A DNA stretch of 64,000 nucleotides, taken from an uncultured Bacteroidia bacterium. GTDB taxonomy: Bacteria > Bacteroidota > Bacteroidia > Bacteroidales > UBA932. A program made the position numbers and the translations under genes. A model generated the notes under the pieces. The model saw only the letters and a program-made list of their open reading frames with translations. It searched no databases and was not told the origin of the DNA. Below are positions 46,662 to 55,970 of this stretch, piece by piece; the first letter of the stretch is position 1, and each line of letters starts with the position of its first letter. Where the stretch lies: NCBI GenBank assembly GCA_902801885.1, contig CADCJX010000007.1:80847-144846 (forward strand), read 5' to 3'.

Positions 46662-49600
46662 TCACATAGAGACACTGAATATGGCACCGAAGTAATGATG
46701 ATCGAGTCCCTTTACAGGGAAAGAGTCAATATTTTTCCACGTATTGCAGGCATATCTTAAGCCTATGCTTGAATCGTAAGGAAGCCAGAGGAAGTTTCCA
46801 AGATGAAAGACAATGTCGGTTCCGAAACTGGCAAGCGACCCGGACCTTACTTCCTTAATGTTGATCAGGTATTCCTCAAGGACAGTGAATTTCTGGAAAG
46901 AAAAGTCCGCAAACGGCACTACCTCTATGTTCTTGAAATAGGCGATAGGACAAAGCCAGGACCAGTCCAGATTGATGAGTGGAAGGGAATAGTCGAAAGA
47001 GACCTTATAACGGAAGGGAGAACAGGAGTTTGAGATGGAAGAGATGTTCGTGCCTGCGAATCCGCGCGGAATGAAAGATGCCGGCATGTCAGGATAGCTG
47101 AACCTTCCGCCTCCGAAGTCCGTCCCTACGACAGCCCCCAGCTTTATTCCCTGATCCTGAATAACGCCAGGGAGATAGCCGTAAAGGTACATGTAAGCCG
47201 TGTTGCTGAAATAGGCCATGTGACCAGGCCTTGTGCGGACACCGGCCTCGGCTCCTATTCCCAGCCTGGGCCAGGCCTGGGAAGGAGCCCTGTCCTTCAT
47301 TATGAATCCCCTGAGAGAAAGATCAATGGTGTAAAGCATGGATATGTGATCCCTTCCAAGGGAACCGATCTCTTTCCATGATGGATTGTCCTCTGTTCCG
47401 AAGACTTCCCTCAGGCTGATCCTGTCGTGATAGGTGTCGTTTGTGAACCTGAACCTGAGTTGTGGGACCAATCCTCGAGAAAGTCCACCTGAGTTGAACC
47501 TCAACGGAACATACATCCTCAGGTTTCCTTCGAAGAAAGGTGCGTTCTTCCTTTCCCTGGAAGTGAAGATGGCCACCTTTCCTCCAGTGACATCAGACTG
47601 CTGAACCCTCATGATATCTTTTGATGCCCTGTCTCCGAGAGCGGCAGACAATTCAATTACGGGAAAGAGTCCCGTGTAGAGATACTTGAAATGAGCTGAA
47701 GGTCTCAAGGATCTGATCCTGTCGCAGGTGATGGCATCCGGATCCTCGTGGACGTTGTATCCAAGGAAGCAGTAACCGTCTCCGACAAGGTTCTGGAACA
47801 GCACTGTTGCTCCTGGCGAAGCAGATTTGTAGCTCTCATCTCCGCTTATGTTTTCGACATTGTCGTAGTTGAAGTAAAACGGAGCCCATGAGTGGATTGC
47901 CGGAATGAGTTTCCTGAACCTTTTGGGTTCTGAGAATGTCAGGCCAGGAATGTCGGGAAGCAGTTTTTCATCATTTCCTGCAAGTTCTTTTTCCTGGGCT
48001 GAAAGGGCATCAGCGATCTTCCAAGGATGGGTTGCCTCAAAAGAAACTTCTTTCTTCGGGAGGTCTGCTGCCGCTGTTGAATATATCATCAGGCCTTGCT
48101 TGTAAGCTTCAGGTCTGTCTGATGGAGCAAGGGAACTGTAGTAGAGAGTGTCGCCATTATCCGAAAAGAAAGGTGCACTGATTCCGAACCTGGTGGAAGT
48201 GACTTGAAAAAGTTTCCCGGAATCGACATCCAGGATGTACATCTCGTTTACTCCCGTACGGTCGCAAAGAAAGGAAAGATCCTTTGCTAGCGGACGGAGG
48301 TCAGACAATTCAACTGGTTGGGGCACCAATATGGGTCGTCCGACAGATCCTTCGCTTCGCTCAGGATGACAGTCGTTGACCGGATAGATTCCCATTCCGT
48401 GATCGGAAAGGCCTGCGGCAAAAAGCCTGTTTCCCACCCATGCCGACTCAGTGAACTGTACGGAATCAGGTGCTTCGACAACGGATATGATTTTCCCGTT
48501 CCGGCTGTCGAGAAGCAAGAGGCGTGAGCCTCCCGTAGCAGGATATTCAGTGACACAGACCAGGCTTCCGTCTGGGGAAGGAGCTGGATTGAAATACTTT
48601 CCTTCCTTGGTCAGGTCATGGATATTCTTCGGGTCTGAAAGGTCTATGAAGCGTATCCTGGAATTTCCTGCAAGGGTCCATCTGGGGTGGGCGATGGTTT
48701 CCGACCACCAAAGCCTTTCACCGGCCTTGTCGAAATTCAATTTTCCGATTGCGGTGGAGAAAGGTCGTACTGTACTGATTTTTCCATCTGGATCAAGCCT
48801 TACCAGTGCAGGGGAGTCTGTGAGTCCGCTTCTAACTGTCCAGGCTCCAGATTGTCCGGCCATGACCGAACCTGTGTAGGCCGTATGTCTCCATGGAGAA
48901 GGGGTTACTTGGTTTGATGGCATGAAAGGCCCTCTGGCAAAAGCTTCTTCTGCCCAGATGCTGGCATAGCTTTCCTCGATCGTGCGGAAAGTCCTTAGAA
49001 GACTCTTCCCGCTGGCCGCCCTGACAGTTTTCTGCAAATTGAAAAACAAACCTCGTCCGGAAGTCCTGTCAAAATATTCCTTTGTGAACAAGGGGTCGTC
49101 ATAGAAGACCCTGGTTCCCGAAATGAGCATGTAACCAGCCCTGTAGTGATCCGGAGAATAGTATTTGTGTGAGCCGAAGGACCATTTCCAATAGTCTCTC
49201 CAGTCTCCGCTCTCGAATGCCGGCATCATGTAGGACAAGAATGAAGCCTGTCGTCCCCTTCCTGAGGAAGTCAGGGCGGTTTCAGTGACGACAGCATCTC
49301 CTTCGAGAAGCGTAGGGCCCGGATACAGGCCGGCAAAGGCGCCGGCAAACAATTCTCCGGTGAGGTATTTAAAAACCTTGTTGCGTCCTGCCACGCCGGC
49401 GTTCATCTGGCTTACATGCCTGCCTTCATGAATTGCAAGAAGTTTTTCCCATGGAACAGGAGTAGGTGAATAGGCATCCGGGGCCGTGAAGAAGTCCATC
49501 CTTCTAGGAGCCCACGCCACAGAAGCATTAGGAATCGTGTTGAAACTATGGAGTACGACAGGCATCCTGCGCTTATAGTTTTCACCAGCAAGCAGGCCGG

Positions 49601-49811
49601 AGGAGCGGCTTACTCCGATCCTGGCCTTTTCAAGCCAAGTTCCGTACACCCTCGCAAGGGAGTCTTCTCCTTCAGGGTAGATTATCCTGAATTCCGGAGA
49701 ACTCATCTGCATCCATCTTACCTTGGAAGGATCGCTTCCAGTAAGGGAGAATTGTGCCTGCACACCCGTGCAAACAATGAGGAGAGAGAGCAGGAGGACA
49801 ATTCTTTTCAT
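46662..49811 (-). CDS. Exported HExxH-peptidase-like / beta-propeller / outer-membrane barrel protein
   Basis: 1049 residues. A signal peptide (1-19) is followed by a domain with HEGRH (His128, Glu129, His132) and LLEGDAVVTE (Glu170), the spacing of a gluzincin metallopeptidase. Residues 330-590 contain PD40/TolB-like propeller blades (FNPAPSPDGSLVCVTEY, APFFSDNGDTLYYSS). Residues from about 610 alternate as outer-membrane strands and end in a short aromatic-containing tail (FGAIFSVSM), like BamA-type barrels. A dispersed repeat is inserted in frame at residues 481-489 (CHPERSEGS). Likely a surface or periplasm-facing protease-like assembly; function unknown. Confidence 0.75.
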   Translation of the reverse strand: MKRIVLLLSLLIVCTGVQAQFSLTGSDPSKVRWMQMSSPEFRIIYPEGEDSLARVYGTWLEKARIGVSRSSGLLAGENYKRRMPVVLHSFNTIPNASVAWAPRRMDFFTAPDAYSPTPVPWEKLLAIHEGRHVSQMNAGVAGRNKVFKYLTGELFAGAFAGLYPGPTLLEGDAVVTETALTSSGRGRQASFLSYMMPAFESGDWRDYWKWSFGSHKYYSPDHYRAGYMLISGTRVFYDDPLFTKEYFDRTSGRGLFFNLQKTVRAASGKSLLRTFRTIEESYASIWAEEAFARGPFMPSNQVTPSPWRHTAYTGSVMAGQSGAWTVRSGLTDSPALVRLDPDGKISTVRPFSTAIGKLNFDKAGERLWWSETIAHPRWTLAGNSRIRFIDLSDPKNIHDLTKEGKYFNPAPSPDGSLVCVTEYPATGGSRLLLLDSRNGKIISVVEAPDSVQFTESAWVGNRLFAAGLSDHGMGIYPVNDCHPERSEGSVGRPILVPQPVELSDLRPLAKDLSFLCDRTGVNEMYILDVDSGKLFQVTSTRFGISAPFFSDNGDTLYYSSLAPSDRPEAYKQGLMIYSTAAADLPKKEVSFEATHPWKIADALSAQEKELAGNDEKLLPDIPGLTFSEPKRFRKLIPAIHSWAPFYFNYDNVENISGDESYKSASPGATVLFQNLVGDGYCFLGYNVHEDPDAITCDRIRSLRPSAHFKYLYTGLFPVIELSAALGDRASKDIMRVQQSDVTGGKVAIFTSRERKNAPFFEGNLRMYVPLRFNSGGLSRGLVPQLRFRFTNDTYHDRISLREVFGTEDNPSWKEIGSLGRDHISMLYTIDLSLRGFIMKDRAPSQAWPRLGIGAEAGVRTRPGHMAYFSNTAYMYLYGYLPGVIQDQGIKLGAVVGTDFGGGRFSYPDMPASFIPRGFAGTNISSISNSCSPFRYKVSFDYSLPLINLDWSWLCPIAYFKNIEVVPFADFSFQKFTVLEEYLINIKEVRSGSLASFGTDIVFHLGNFLWLPYDSSIGLRYACNTWKNIDSFPVKGLDHHYFGAIFSVSM
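48345..48371 (-). repeat. Dispersed 27-base repeat, copy 3, in frame inside a gene
   Basis: On the plus strand AGATCCTTCGCTTCGCTC followed by AGGATGACA, the reverse complement of the repeat with two C/G changes that keep the terminal pairing. It encodes CHPERSEGS within the 1049-residue protein and does not break the frame. Confidence 0.85.
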
Positions 49812-49849
49812 TTCTGTCTACGAAGATACAGATTTAAAAGAAGATTAAG

Positions 49850-49857
49850 TAAATTTG
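49850..49857 (+). promoter_or_regulatory. -7 box of the thioredoxin-like lipoprotein gene
   Basis: TAAATTTG with only seven bases to the ATG at 49865, the same geometry as at the dipeptidase and queH genes. A leaderless message is likely. Confidence 0.5.
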
Positions 49858-49864
49858 TAGGAAT

Positions 49865-50857
49865 ATGAGTAGATTTTGCAGAAGGTTTTTTGTGCAGATA
49901 TTCACTGTCATCCTCTGCCTGCTGCTGGTTTCCTGCGGTGGGAAGAAGGCCGGGTCGTCGGTTGGCAGCGAAGTGATCCGCCAGATGCCTCCTGTCCCTT
50001 CTGCTCCTTCGGTAGTTACCGATGGCGGCAAGGCTGTCGAATACATGGTTTCACATTTTTGGGATGAATTCCTGGATGGGAGTTTCCTCTGTGACTCCAC
50101 ACATGTCAACGGAGTCGCCGCCGAAGATGTTGAGACTGCCCTTGGGAAGTATTTGACCCTTCTTGAAGGAAACTGCCGGAGGGATTTTGCCCAGAAAGAG
50201 ATATCTTCTTTCTTTGAAAAGGTTGAAGGATATTCTTCCGGGCATCCTTCTTCAAATGTATTCTCTTTTTTCGAGAAAGCTGTTCCGAAATATCTCTACG
50301 ACCCCAATTCTCCGGTCCGGGATGAAGATCTCTATATTCCCTATGTTTCCGGTCTTGCCGTGTCAAAACTGGTCTCTGATGACATGAAGCCGGCTTACGG
50401 ACATGATGCGGCCATGTGTGCCCTCAACCAGGTCGGAACAAAGGCTGCAGATTTTTCGTTCACCGACCTTTCCGGCAAGAAACACACTCTTCACGGGGTC
50501 AAGGCGGATTACACCCTTCTCATGTTCACCAATCCCGGCTGTGACGCCTGCCATGAAGTGATTGAAAGCATAAAGGCCAATGCCATCATTCCCAAGCTTG
50601 TCAAGGAAGGAGCCCTGGCCGTGGTGAATGTCTACATAGATCTCGAGAGGGAGAAATGGCAGGCACTTGCGAAGGAATATCCTACCGAGTGGTACAATGG
50701 CTATGACCAGGATTTCGCCATCCGTCAGGATCTTACATACAACGTGAGAGGCATTCCTTCCCTTTACATCCTTGATCACGACAAGAACGTGATCATGAAA
50801 GACGCTCCGACCGACAAAGCGATCATTTATCTTCAGAATATTCAAAAACACTCATAA
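49865..50857 (+). CDS. Thioredoxin-like lipoprotein with DUF5106-type N-terminal domain
   Basis: 330 residues. The lipobox is LCLLLVSC (Cys24). Residues 45-190 resemble the helical DUF5106 domain found in front of thioredoxin folds in Bacteroidota. Residues 200-328 are a thioredoxin/AhpC-TSA fold with the CxxC site NPGCDACHE, the ADFSFTDLSGK opening and the cis-Pro loop RGIPSLYILD. It should reduce or shuffle disulfides in the periplasm. It starts a plus-strand run through galM, thyA, folA and the transporters. Confidence 0.85.
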   Translation: MSRFCRRFFVQIFTVILCLLLVSCGGKKAGSSVGSEVIRQMPPVPSAPSVVTDGGKAVEYMVSHFWDEFLDGSFLCDSTHVNGVAAEDVETALGKYLTLLEGNCRRDFAQKEISSFFEKVEGYSSGHPSSNVFSFFEKAVPKYLYDPNSPVRDEDLYIPYVSGLAVSKLVSDDMKPAYGHDAAMCALNQVGTKAADFSFTDLSGKKHTLHGVKADYTLLMFTNPGCDACHEVIESIKANAIIPKLVKEGALAVVNVYIDLEREKWQALAKEYPTEWYNGYDQDFAIRQDLTYNVRGIPSLYILDHDKNVIMKDAPTDKAIIYLQNIQKHS

Positions 50858-50858
50858 G

Positions 50859-51908
50859 ATGAAAATCAACAAGGAAATCTGGGGCAAGGCCCCTTCAGGA
50901 GAAGACATCCTTCTCTACACCATCCAGAATGAAAGCGGAGCCTTTGTACGCCTTTCAAGTGTAGGAGCCGGAATTGTCGGAATCGCCGTTCCTGACAAGG
51001 ACGGAAAAATCGCCGATGTTGTCCTTGGTTATCCGGAGCCGGGCAGCTATTTTGCTGACGGTCCCTGTGCGGGGAAATGCCCCGGACGTTTCGCCAACCG
51101 CATAGCCCTTGGAAAGTTCACCCTTGACGGTGTTGAGTATACACTTCCGATAAACAATGGTCCGAATCACCTTCATGGAGGTCCTGATGGATTCCAGAAC
51201 AAGGTTTGGGAAAGCAGGATAGACGGCGATGCCGTGGAATTCATGTATTTCTCGGAAGACGGAGAAGCCGGCTACCCTGGCAATCTCAAGGTAGTCGCCC
51301 GCTATGAATGGAGCGAGGACAACGCCCTCAAGCTTTATCTCACGGCCAAGACTGACAAGGCTACGGTTGTAAACCTTACCAACCATGCTTATTTCAACCT
51401 CAACGGAGAAGGCAACGGGGACATCCTTGGTCATGAGCTGAAGCTCAACGCTTCAGTCTATCTCCCTACAGACGAAACCTTGATCCCTGTCGGAGAAGCC
51501 GATCCGGTTGCCGGAACGCCTATGGATTTCCAGGAGTTCAAGAAGATCGGAGCCGAGATAAAGGAAGATTTCCCGGCTCTCAAATACGGCAAGGGTTATG
51601 ACAACTGCTGGATGATCAATGGCTACGAGCCCGGACAACTCCAAGCTGCGGCAAAGCTTTATTCTCCCCAGAGTGGCCGGATGCTGGAAGTATTCACCAC
51701 CCAGCCGGCAGTCCAGGTCTACACCGGCAACTGGCTCGCCGGCTGCCCTGTAGCAAAATGCGGACGTAGCTATTTCGACTATGAAGGAGTGGCAATAGAG
51801 TGCCAGCACTGCCCGGATTCTCCGAACAAACCGGAGTATCCTACGACCGTGCTCAGGCCTGAAGAAGAGTTCAAGGAGGCGATAATCTGGCAATTCTCAG
51901 TGGCATGA
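50859..51908 (+). CDS. galM: Aldose 1-epimerase (galactose mutarotase)
   Basis: 349 residues. Catalytic His residues are in NGPNHLHGG and [11 protein letters not shown], the Asp in GKGYDNCW, and the base Glu near the end in [15 protein letters not shown]. It interconverts alpha and beta anomers of galactose and so feeds GalK. No signal peptide, so cytoplasmic. The stop overlaps the thyA start by four bases (ATGA). Confidence 0.94.
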   Translation: MKINKEIWGKAPSGEDILLYTIQNESGAFVRLSSVGAGIVGIAVPDKDGKIADVVLGYPEPGSYFADGPCAGKCPGRFANRIALGKFTLDGVEYTLPINNGPNHLHGGPDGFQNKVWESRIDGDAVEFMYFSEDGEAGYPGNLKVVARYEWSEDNALKLYLTAKTDKATVVNLTNHAYFNLNGEGNGDILGHELKLNASVYLPTDETLIPVGEADPVAGTPMDFQEFKKIGAEIKEDFPALKYGKGYDNCWMINGYEPGQLQAAAKLYSPQSGRMLEVFTTQPAVQVYTGNWLAGCPVAKCGRSYFDYEGVAIECQHCPDSPNKPEYPTTVLRPEEEFKEAIIWQFSVA

Positions 51909-52699
51909 GACAGTACCTTGACTTGCTGAAAAGGATCATGGACGAAGGAGTGGTCAAGCATGACCGCACCGGCGTCGGCACCAAGTCCGTCTTCGGCCAC
52001 CAGATGAGGTTCGACCTTTCGGAAGGCTTCCCTCTCCTGACCACGAAGAAGGTCCACCTCAAGTCCATAATCTACGAGTTGCTCTGGTTTATTTCCGGAG
52101 ATACGAACATCAAGTACCTTAAGGACCATGGTGTCTCGATCTGGGACGAATGGGCGGACGAGAACGGTGACCTCGGTCCTGTCTACGGTCACCAGTGGCG
52201 TTCCTGGCCTGCTCCGGACGGTCGATCGATAGACCAGCTGAAGCAGGTGGTTGAAACCATCAGGAACAATCCCGATTCCCGCCGTATGCTTGTGTGTGCA
52301 TGGAATCCAGGAGAGGTTGACAAGATGGCCCTTCCACCCTGCCATTGCCTCTTCCAGTTCTATGTTGCCGACGGAAAGCTTTCCTGCCAGCTCTACCAGA
52401 GAAGCGCAGACACCTTCCTCGGAGTTCCGTTCAACATCGCATCCTATGCCCTACTGACCATGATGATTGCCCAGGATTGCGGGCTGAAACCGGGAGAGTT
52501 CATCCACACTACAGGAGACACCCATATCTATCTCAATCACTTCGACCAGGTCCGCGAACAGCTCTCCAGGGAGCCTCGCCCTCTTCCGAGAATGATCCTC
52601 AATCCAGAAGTGAAAAGTGTCTTCGATTTCAAGTACGAAGACTTTACCCTTGAAGGTTATGACCCCTGGCCAGCCATCAAGGCCCCGGTCGCCGTTTAA
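51905..52699 (+). CDS. thyA: Thymidylate synthase
   Basis: 264 residues, the normal length. The active Cys is in [11 protein letters not shown]; folate and dUMP contacts show as [20 protein letters not shown]-type segment [10 protein letters not shown], and [18 protein letters not shown] with [12 protein letters not shown]. It methylates dUMP using methylene-tetrahydrofolate, yielding dihydrofolate for the next gene product. Repeat copy 4 separates it from folA. Confidence 0.97.
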   Translation: MRQYLDLLKRIMDEGVVKHDRTGVGTKSVFGHQMRFDLSEGFPLLTTKKVHLKSIIYELLWFISGDTNIKYLKDHGVSIWDEWADENGDLGPVYGHQWRSWPAPDGRSIDQLKQVVETIRNNPDSRRMLVCAWNPGEVDKMALPPCHCLFQFYVADGKLSCQLYQRSADTFLGVPFNIASYALLTMMIAQDCGLKPGEFIHTTGDTHIYLNHFDQVREQLSREPRPLPRMILNPEVKSVFDFKYEDFTLEGYDPWPAIKAPVAV

Positions 52700-52704
52700 C
52701 CCCA

Positions 52705-52731
52705 TGTCATTCTGAACGCAGTGAAGAATCT
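52705..52731 (+). repeat. Dispersed 27-base repeat, copy 4, with a half copy
   Basis: TGTCATTCTGAACGCAGTG followed by AAGAATCT; the centre differs from copies 1 and 5 (AACGCAGTG for AGCGAAGCG). A half copy, GACGCAGTGAAGAATCT, follows at 52732-52748. It fills the thyA-folA gap. Confidence 0.85.
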
Positions 52732-52753
52732 GACGCAGTGAAGAATCTATAAT

Positions 52754-53290
52754 ATGGAAAAATGCATAATAGTCGCAATAGCCGACAACCGCGCCATCGG
52801 CAAGGCCAATGCCCTTCTGTGGCATATTGCCGAAGACATGAAGTATTTCCGTCAGACCACGACCGGAAGCCCCGTCGTGATGGGATGGATGACATTCCAG
52901 TCGATAGGAGGCAAGCCTCTTCCCAAAAGGGACAACGTGGTTATCTCGATCTTCCCCTGGCCTGACAAACCGGAAGGTGTCAAGGTGGCCGGAAGCCTTG
53001 AGGAGGCGTATGGAATGATCGATGAACCTGCATCCGGAAAGGTGTTCGTGATGGGCGGAGGAGAAACTTACCGTCAGGCGCTCCCCACAGCCGACAAGCT
53101 TTACATAACCCATGTCCATGCAACCATCGAGGATGCTGACACATTCTTCCCGGTGATCGATCCCGCGATCTGGAAAGTCGAATCTACTACCCCGGTAGCT
53201 ATCGATCCAGAAACCGGTTACGGCTACGAATTCACCATCTACACCAGAAGGACCCCCTGTCATTCTGAGCGAAGCGAAGAATCTGCCTGA
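52754..53290 (+). CDS. folA: Dihydrofolate reductase with a repeat-derived C-terminal tail
   Basis: 178 residues. The fold shows as IVAIADNRAIGKANALLWHIAEDM (catalytic acid Glu26), PVVMGWMTFQSIGGKPLP, and VFVMGGGETYRQAL. The usual Arg of the MGR-x-T motif, which contacts the NADPH 2'-phosphate, is Trp here. The natural chain seems to end at FTIYTRRT; repeat copy 5 adds CHSERSEES and a stop just after. It regenerates tetrahydrofolate after ThyA. Confidence 0.94.
   Translation: MEKCIIVAIADNRAIGKANALLWHIAEDMKYFRQTTTGSPVVMGWMTFQSIGGKPLPKRDNVVISIFPWPDKPEGVKVAGSLEEAYGMIDEPASGKVFVMGGGETYRQALPTADKLYITHVHATIEDADTFFPVIDPAIWKVESTTPVAIDPETGYGYEFTIYTRRTPCHSERSEESA
53258..53284 (+). repeat. Dispersed 27-base repeat, copy 5, coding the FolA tail
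   Basis: TGTCATTCTGAGCGAAGCG followed by AAGAATCT, identical to copy 1. It is read in frame as CHSERSEES at the end of folA. Confidence 0.85.
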
Positions 53291-53322
53291 TTGAAGCGAA
53301 AAGTATATTGATGAACTGACAA

Positions 53323-54612
53323 ATGGCGGCAAAAAGAGAACATTTCGGCAGCAGGGCTGCCGTGATCATGGCTATGGCCGGATCGGCGATAGGGCTTGGC
53401 AACATCTGGCGGTTCCCCTACATGGTTGGGGAATATGGCGGAGCAGCCTTCATCCTGGTGTTCATCCTGTGCTCTTTTATCCTTTCTTTCCCGATATTCC
53501 TGTCCGAGGCTCTGGTCGGCCGCAGGACTCACTCCAATGCCATAGGGGCCATGAACAAATTGGCTCCCAAAAGTTTCTGGACGATCCTGGGCTACTTGAG
53601 CGTAATCACCCCTACGATAATTGTATCGTACTACAGCATCGTCGGGGGATGGTCGATAGAATACTTCGTGAAATCCCTGTCCCTTGATTTCGGCGAGTTC
53701 CGTCCTGCCGGATGGACTCCGCTCCTTTTCAACACCATATTCCTTGGGCTTTCGTGCATAATCGTAGCGTTCGGAATAAAGGGTGGGATTGAAAAGTTCA
53801 ACAAGATTTCCATTCCCCTGCTTTTCGTCCTGATCGTGCTCATCATGGTTTATTCATTGAATATGCCAGGGGCTGACAAGGGGGTGGAATATCTCATCAA
53901 ACCTGATTTTTCCAAGCTTACGGGAAGGACCTTCGCCTTTGCCCTTGGTCAGAGTTTCTATGCGATGTCCCTCGGAATGGGGATTGTCATAACATATTCC
54001 TCGTACGTCCACAAGGATGAGAACCTGGTAGCTTCTGGAGTCGGTACCGTCATTGCCGCCCTGATCTTCTCCGTACTGGCTGGATTCGCCATCATGCCTG
54101 CTGTCTTTTCCGCAGGAATAGCCCCGAGCAGCGGTCCCGGCCTGGTCTTCCAGACCTTGCCTCATGTCTTTTCCAGCATGGGCGCCTCTTCCCCTCTGGT
54201 CGCTACCTGCGTAGCATCCCTGTTCTTCTTCTCAGTGATCGTGGCTGCCATGACATCGAGCATTTCCCTTATCGAGGTCGGTGTGGCTTACCTGGTCGAG
54301 GAAAGGCATTTCACGAGGTCGGTTGCCTGTCTTGTGGTCTTTGCCGTCACCTGGTTGCTAGGTCTTGCCAGCGTGTTCTCGGTTGAGGTCTTCGGGAAGG
54401 TGGATGCCTTCTCCTCCAACTTCTTGCTGACGGCAGGAGTCCTTCTTGTCGTCCTCTTCGTGGGTTGGAAGATGAAGAAGGAGGATGTCCGCGATGAATT
54501 GACCAACAGCGGTACAATCAACCGCAAAGTCTTTGGAATCTTCTACTTCCTGGTCCGTTACGTAGCCCCGATAACAGTAATCACCATTTTCATCACCAAT
54601 CTAGTGTTATGA
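53323..54612 (+). CDS. NSS-family sodium-dependent transporter 1
   Basis: 429 residues, about eleven membrane helices, as in bacterial NSS members that lack helix 12. Helix 1 has the sodium/substrate signature GSAIGLGNIWRFPYMVGEYGG; helix 6 region APSSGPGLVFQTLPHVF and helix 8 TSSISLIEVGVAYLVEE are conserved. Such proteins import amino acids or related compounds with sodium; the substrate is unknown. The ATG of the second copy overlaps its stop (ATGA). Confidence 0.92.
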   Translation: MAAKREHFGSRAAVIMAMAGSAIGLGNIWRFPYMVGEYGGAAFILVFILCSFILSFPIFLSEALVGRRTHSNAIGAMNKLAPKSFWTILGYLSVITPTIIVSYYSIVGGWSIEYFVKSLSLDFGEFRPAGWTPLLFNTIFLGLSCIIVAFGIKGGIEKFNKISIPLLFVLIVLIMVYSLNMPGADKGVEYLIKPDFSKLTGRTFAFALGQSFYAMSLGMGIVITYSSYVHKDENLVASGVGTVIAALIFSVLAGFAIMPAVFSAGIAPSSGPGLVFQTLPHVFSSMGASSPLVATCVASLFFFSVIVAAMTSSISLIEVGVAYLVEERHFTRSVACLVVFAVTWLLGLASVFSVEVFGKVDAFSSNFLLTAGVLLVVLFVGWKMKKEDVRDELTNSGTINRKVFGIFYFLVRYVAPITVITIFITNLVL

Positions 54613-55970
54613 CAAACCGGGAAAATTTTGGCAGCCGGGCGGCCGTGATCATGGCTATGGCCGGATCTGCGATAGGGCTTGGCAACATCTGGCGCTTCCC
54701 CTTCATCGTAGGTGAATATGGCGGAGCGGCATTCATCCTTGTATACATCGTCTGCAGCTTCCTTCTATCGCTGCCGATCTTGCTTTCAGAATCCATAATA
54801 GGCCGCAGGACGCACCAGAACACCTTCGGAGCCATGAGTACCCTGGCTCCAGGCACACATTGGAAATGGCTTGGTCTGCTGACCATCGTTTCCCCGCTCA
54901 TCATCCTTTCCTATTACAGTGTGGTAGGAGGTTGGTCATTTGCCTATCTTATCAAGGCCTGCGCCATTCAATTCAGGCCGGATAACGCAGCTGAAGTGAC
55001 CGGAATGTTTGCATCTTTCTCGTCTTCGGTCTGGGGTCCTCTTGTTTGTCTTTTGATTTTCCTTGGACTTACCGCCCTGATCGTATTCTCAGGTGTGAAG
55101 AGGGGTATCGAGAAGTTCAGCAAGATTTCCATGCCTGTCCTTTTCGTACTGATCGTGATAATCGCAGTTTATTCAGTTACCCTGCCGGGAGCGATGGATG
55201 GAGTCCGTTATCTGGTCAAACCGGACTTTTCCAAACTTTCCTCGGACGCTTTTTCTGCAGCCCTGGGACAAAGTTTCTTCTCCCTGTCATTAGGTGTCGG
55301 CACTATGCTGATTTATTCTTCCTATGTCAGCAAGGAAGAGAACATCCTGGTCTCTGGGACAGGTACTGCGCTGTTTGACATGCTGTTTGCCATCCTGGCA
55401 GGTTTCGCCGTCATGCCGGCAGTGTTTGCTGCGGGCATAGCACCCAGCTCAGGACCCGGACTTGTCTTCGAGACTCTGCCTTACATCTTTGCCAAGATGG
55501 GAGCCGGGGGACAGTTCCTCAGCGCGGCTGTGGCTATTCTATTCTTCCTGACGATACTCGTCGCCGCCCTGACTTCTTCCATCTCCATGATGGAAGTCGG
55601 AGTAGCCTACATGGTTGAAGAAAAGGGTGTTTCAAGGGGTAAGGCCACAGTTGGGATATTCTTCCTGACCCTGGTTCTGGGAGTATTATGTTCACTTTCC
55701 TTCGGTACCCTGTCTGGTTTCAAGCTGCTTGGCAATACGATCTTCAATTTCTGTGACAAGCTGTGTTCCAACTGGCTGATGACTCTTGGAGCCCTTATGT
55801 TCAGCATCTTCGTCGGATGGAAGATGGACAAGGCAGCTGTTAAGGATGAGCTGACGAACGGAGGTACCCTCAAGGCCAATTCGAGGATTTTCCCTGTCGT
55901 TTATTTCCTGATCAAGTACATCGCACCGCTCACTATAGCGGCCATCTTCATCTCCGGTCTGCTTGCTTAG
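54609..55970 (+). CDS. NSS-family sodium-dependent transporter 2
   Basis: 453 residues, paralog of the preceding gene through its whole length, with the same helix 1 signature GSAIGLGNIWRFPFIVGEYGG and ASSISMMEVGVAYMVEE-type helix 8. It is longer by an insertion around residues 120-140 (RPDNAAEVTGMFASFSSSVW). The two may differ in substrate or pair as subunits, though NSS proteins usually work alone. It ends in a four-base overlap with the convergent phosphodiesterase-HAD gene. Confidence 0.92.
   Translation: MTNRENFGSRAAVIMAMAGSAIGLGNIWRFPFIVGEYGGAAFILVYIVCSFLLSLPILLSESIIGRRTHQNTFGAMSTLAPGTHWKWLGLLTIVSPLIILSYYSVVGGWSFAYLIKACAIQFRPDNAAEVTGMFASFSSSVWGPLVCLLIFLGLTALIVFSGVKRGIEKFSKISMPVLFVLIVIIAVYSVTLPGAMDGVRYLVKPDFSKLSSDAFSAALGQSFFSLSLGVGTMLIYSSYVSKEENILVSGTGTALFDMLFAILAGFAVMPAVFAAGIAPSSGPGLVFETLPYIFAKMGAGGQFLSAAVAILFFLTILVAALTSSISMMEVGVAYMVEEKGVSRGKATVGIFFLTLVLGVLCSLSFGTLSGFKLLGNTIFNFCDKLCSNWLMTLGALMFSIFVGWKMDKAAVKDELTNGGTLKANSRIFPVVYFLIKYIAPLTIAAIFISGLLA

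Noticed and set aside
9842-53284. The 27-base repeats as insertion-sequence ends, attachment sites or a CRISPR array
   Set aside because: They are scattered and single, with no spacer regularity, no transposase or integrase beside them, and no target duplications I could see.
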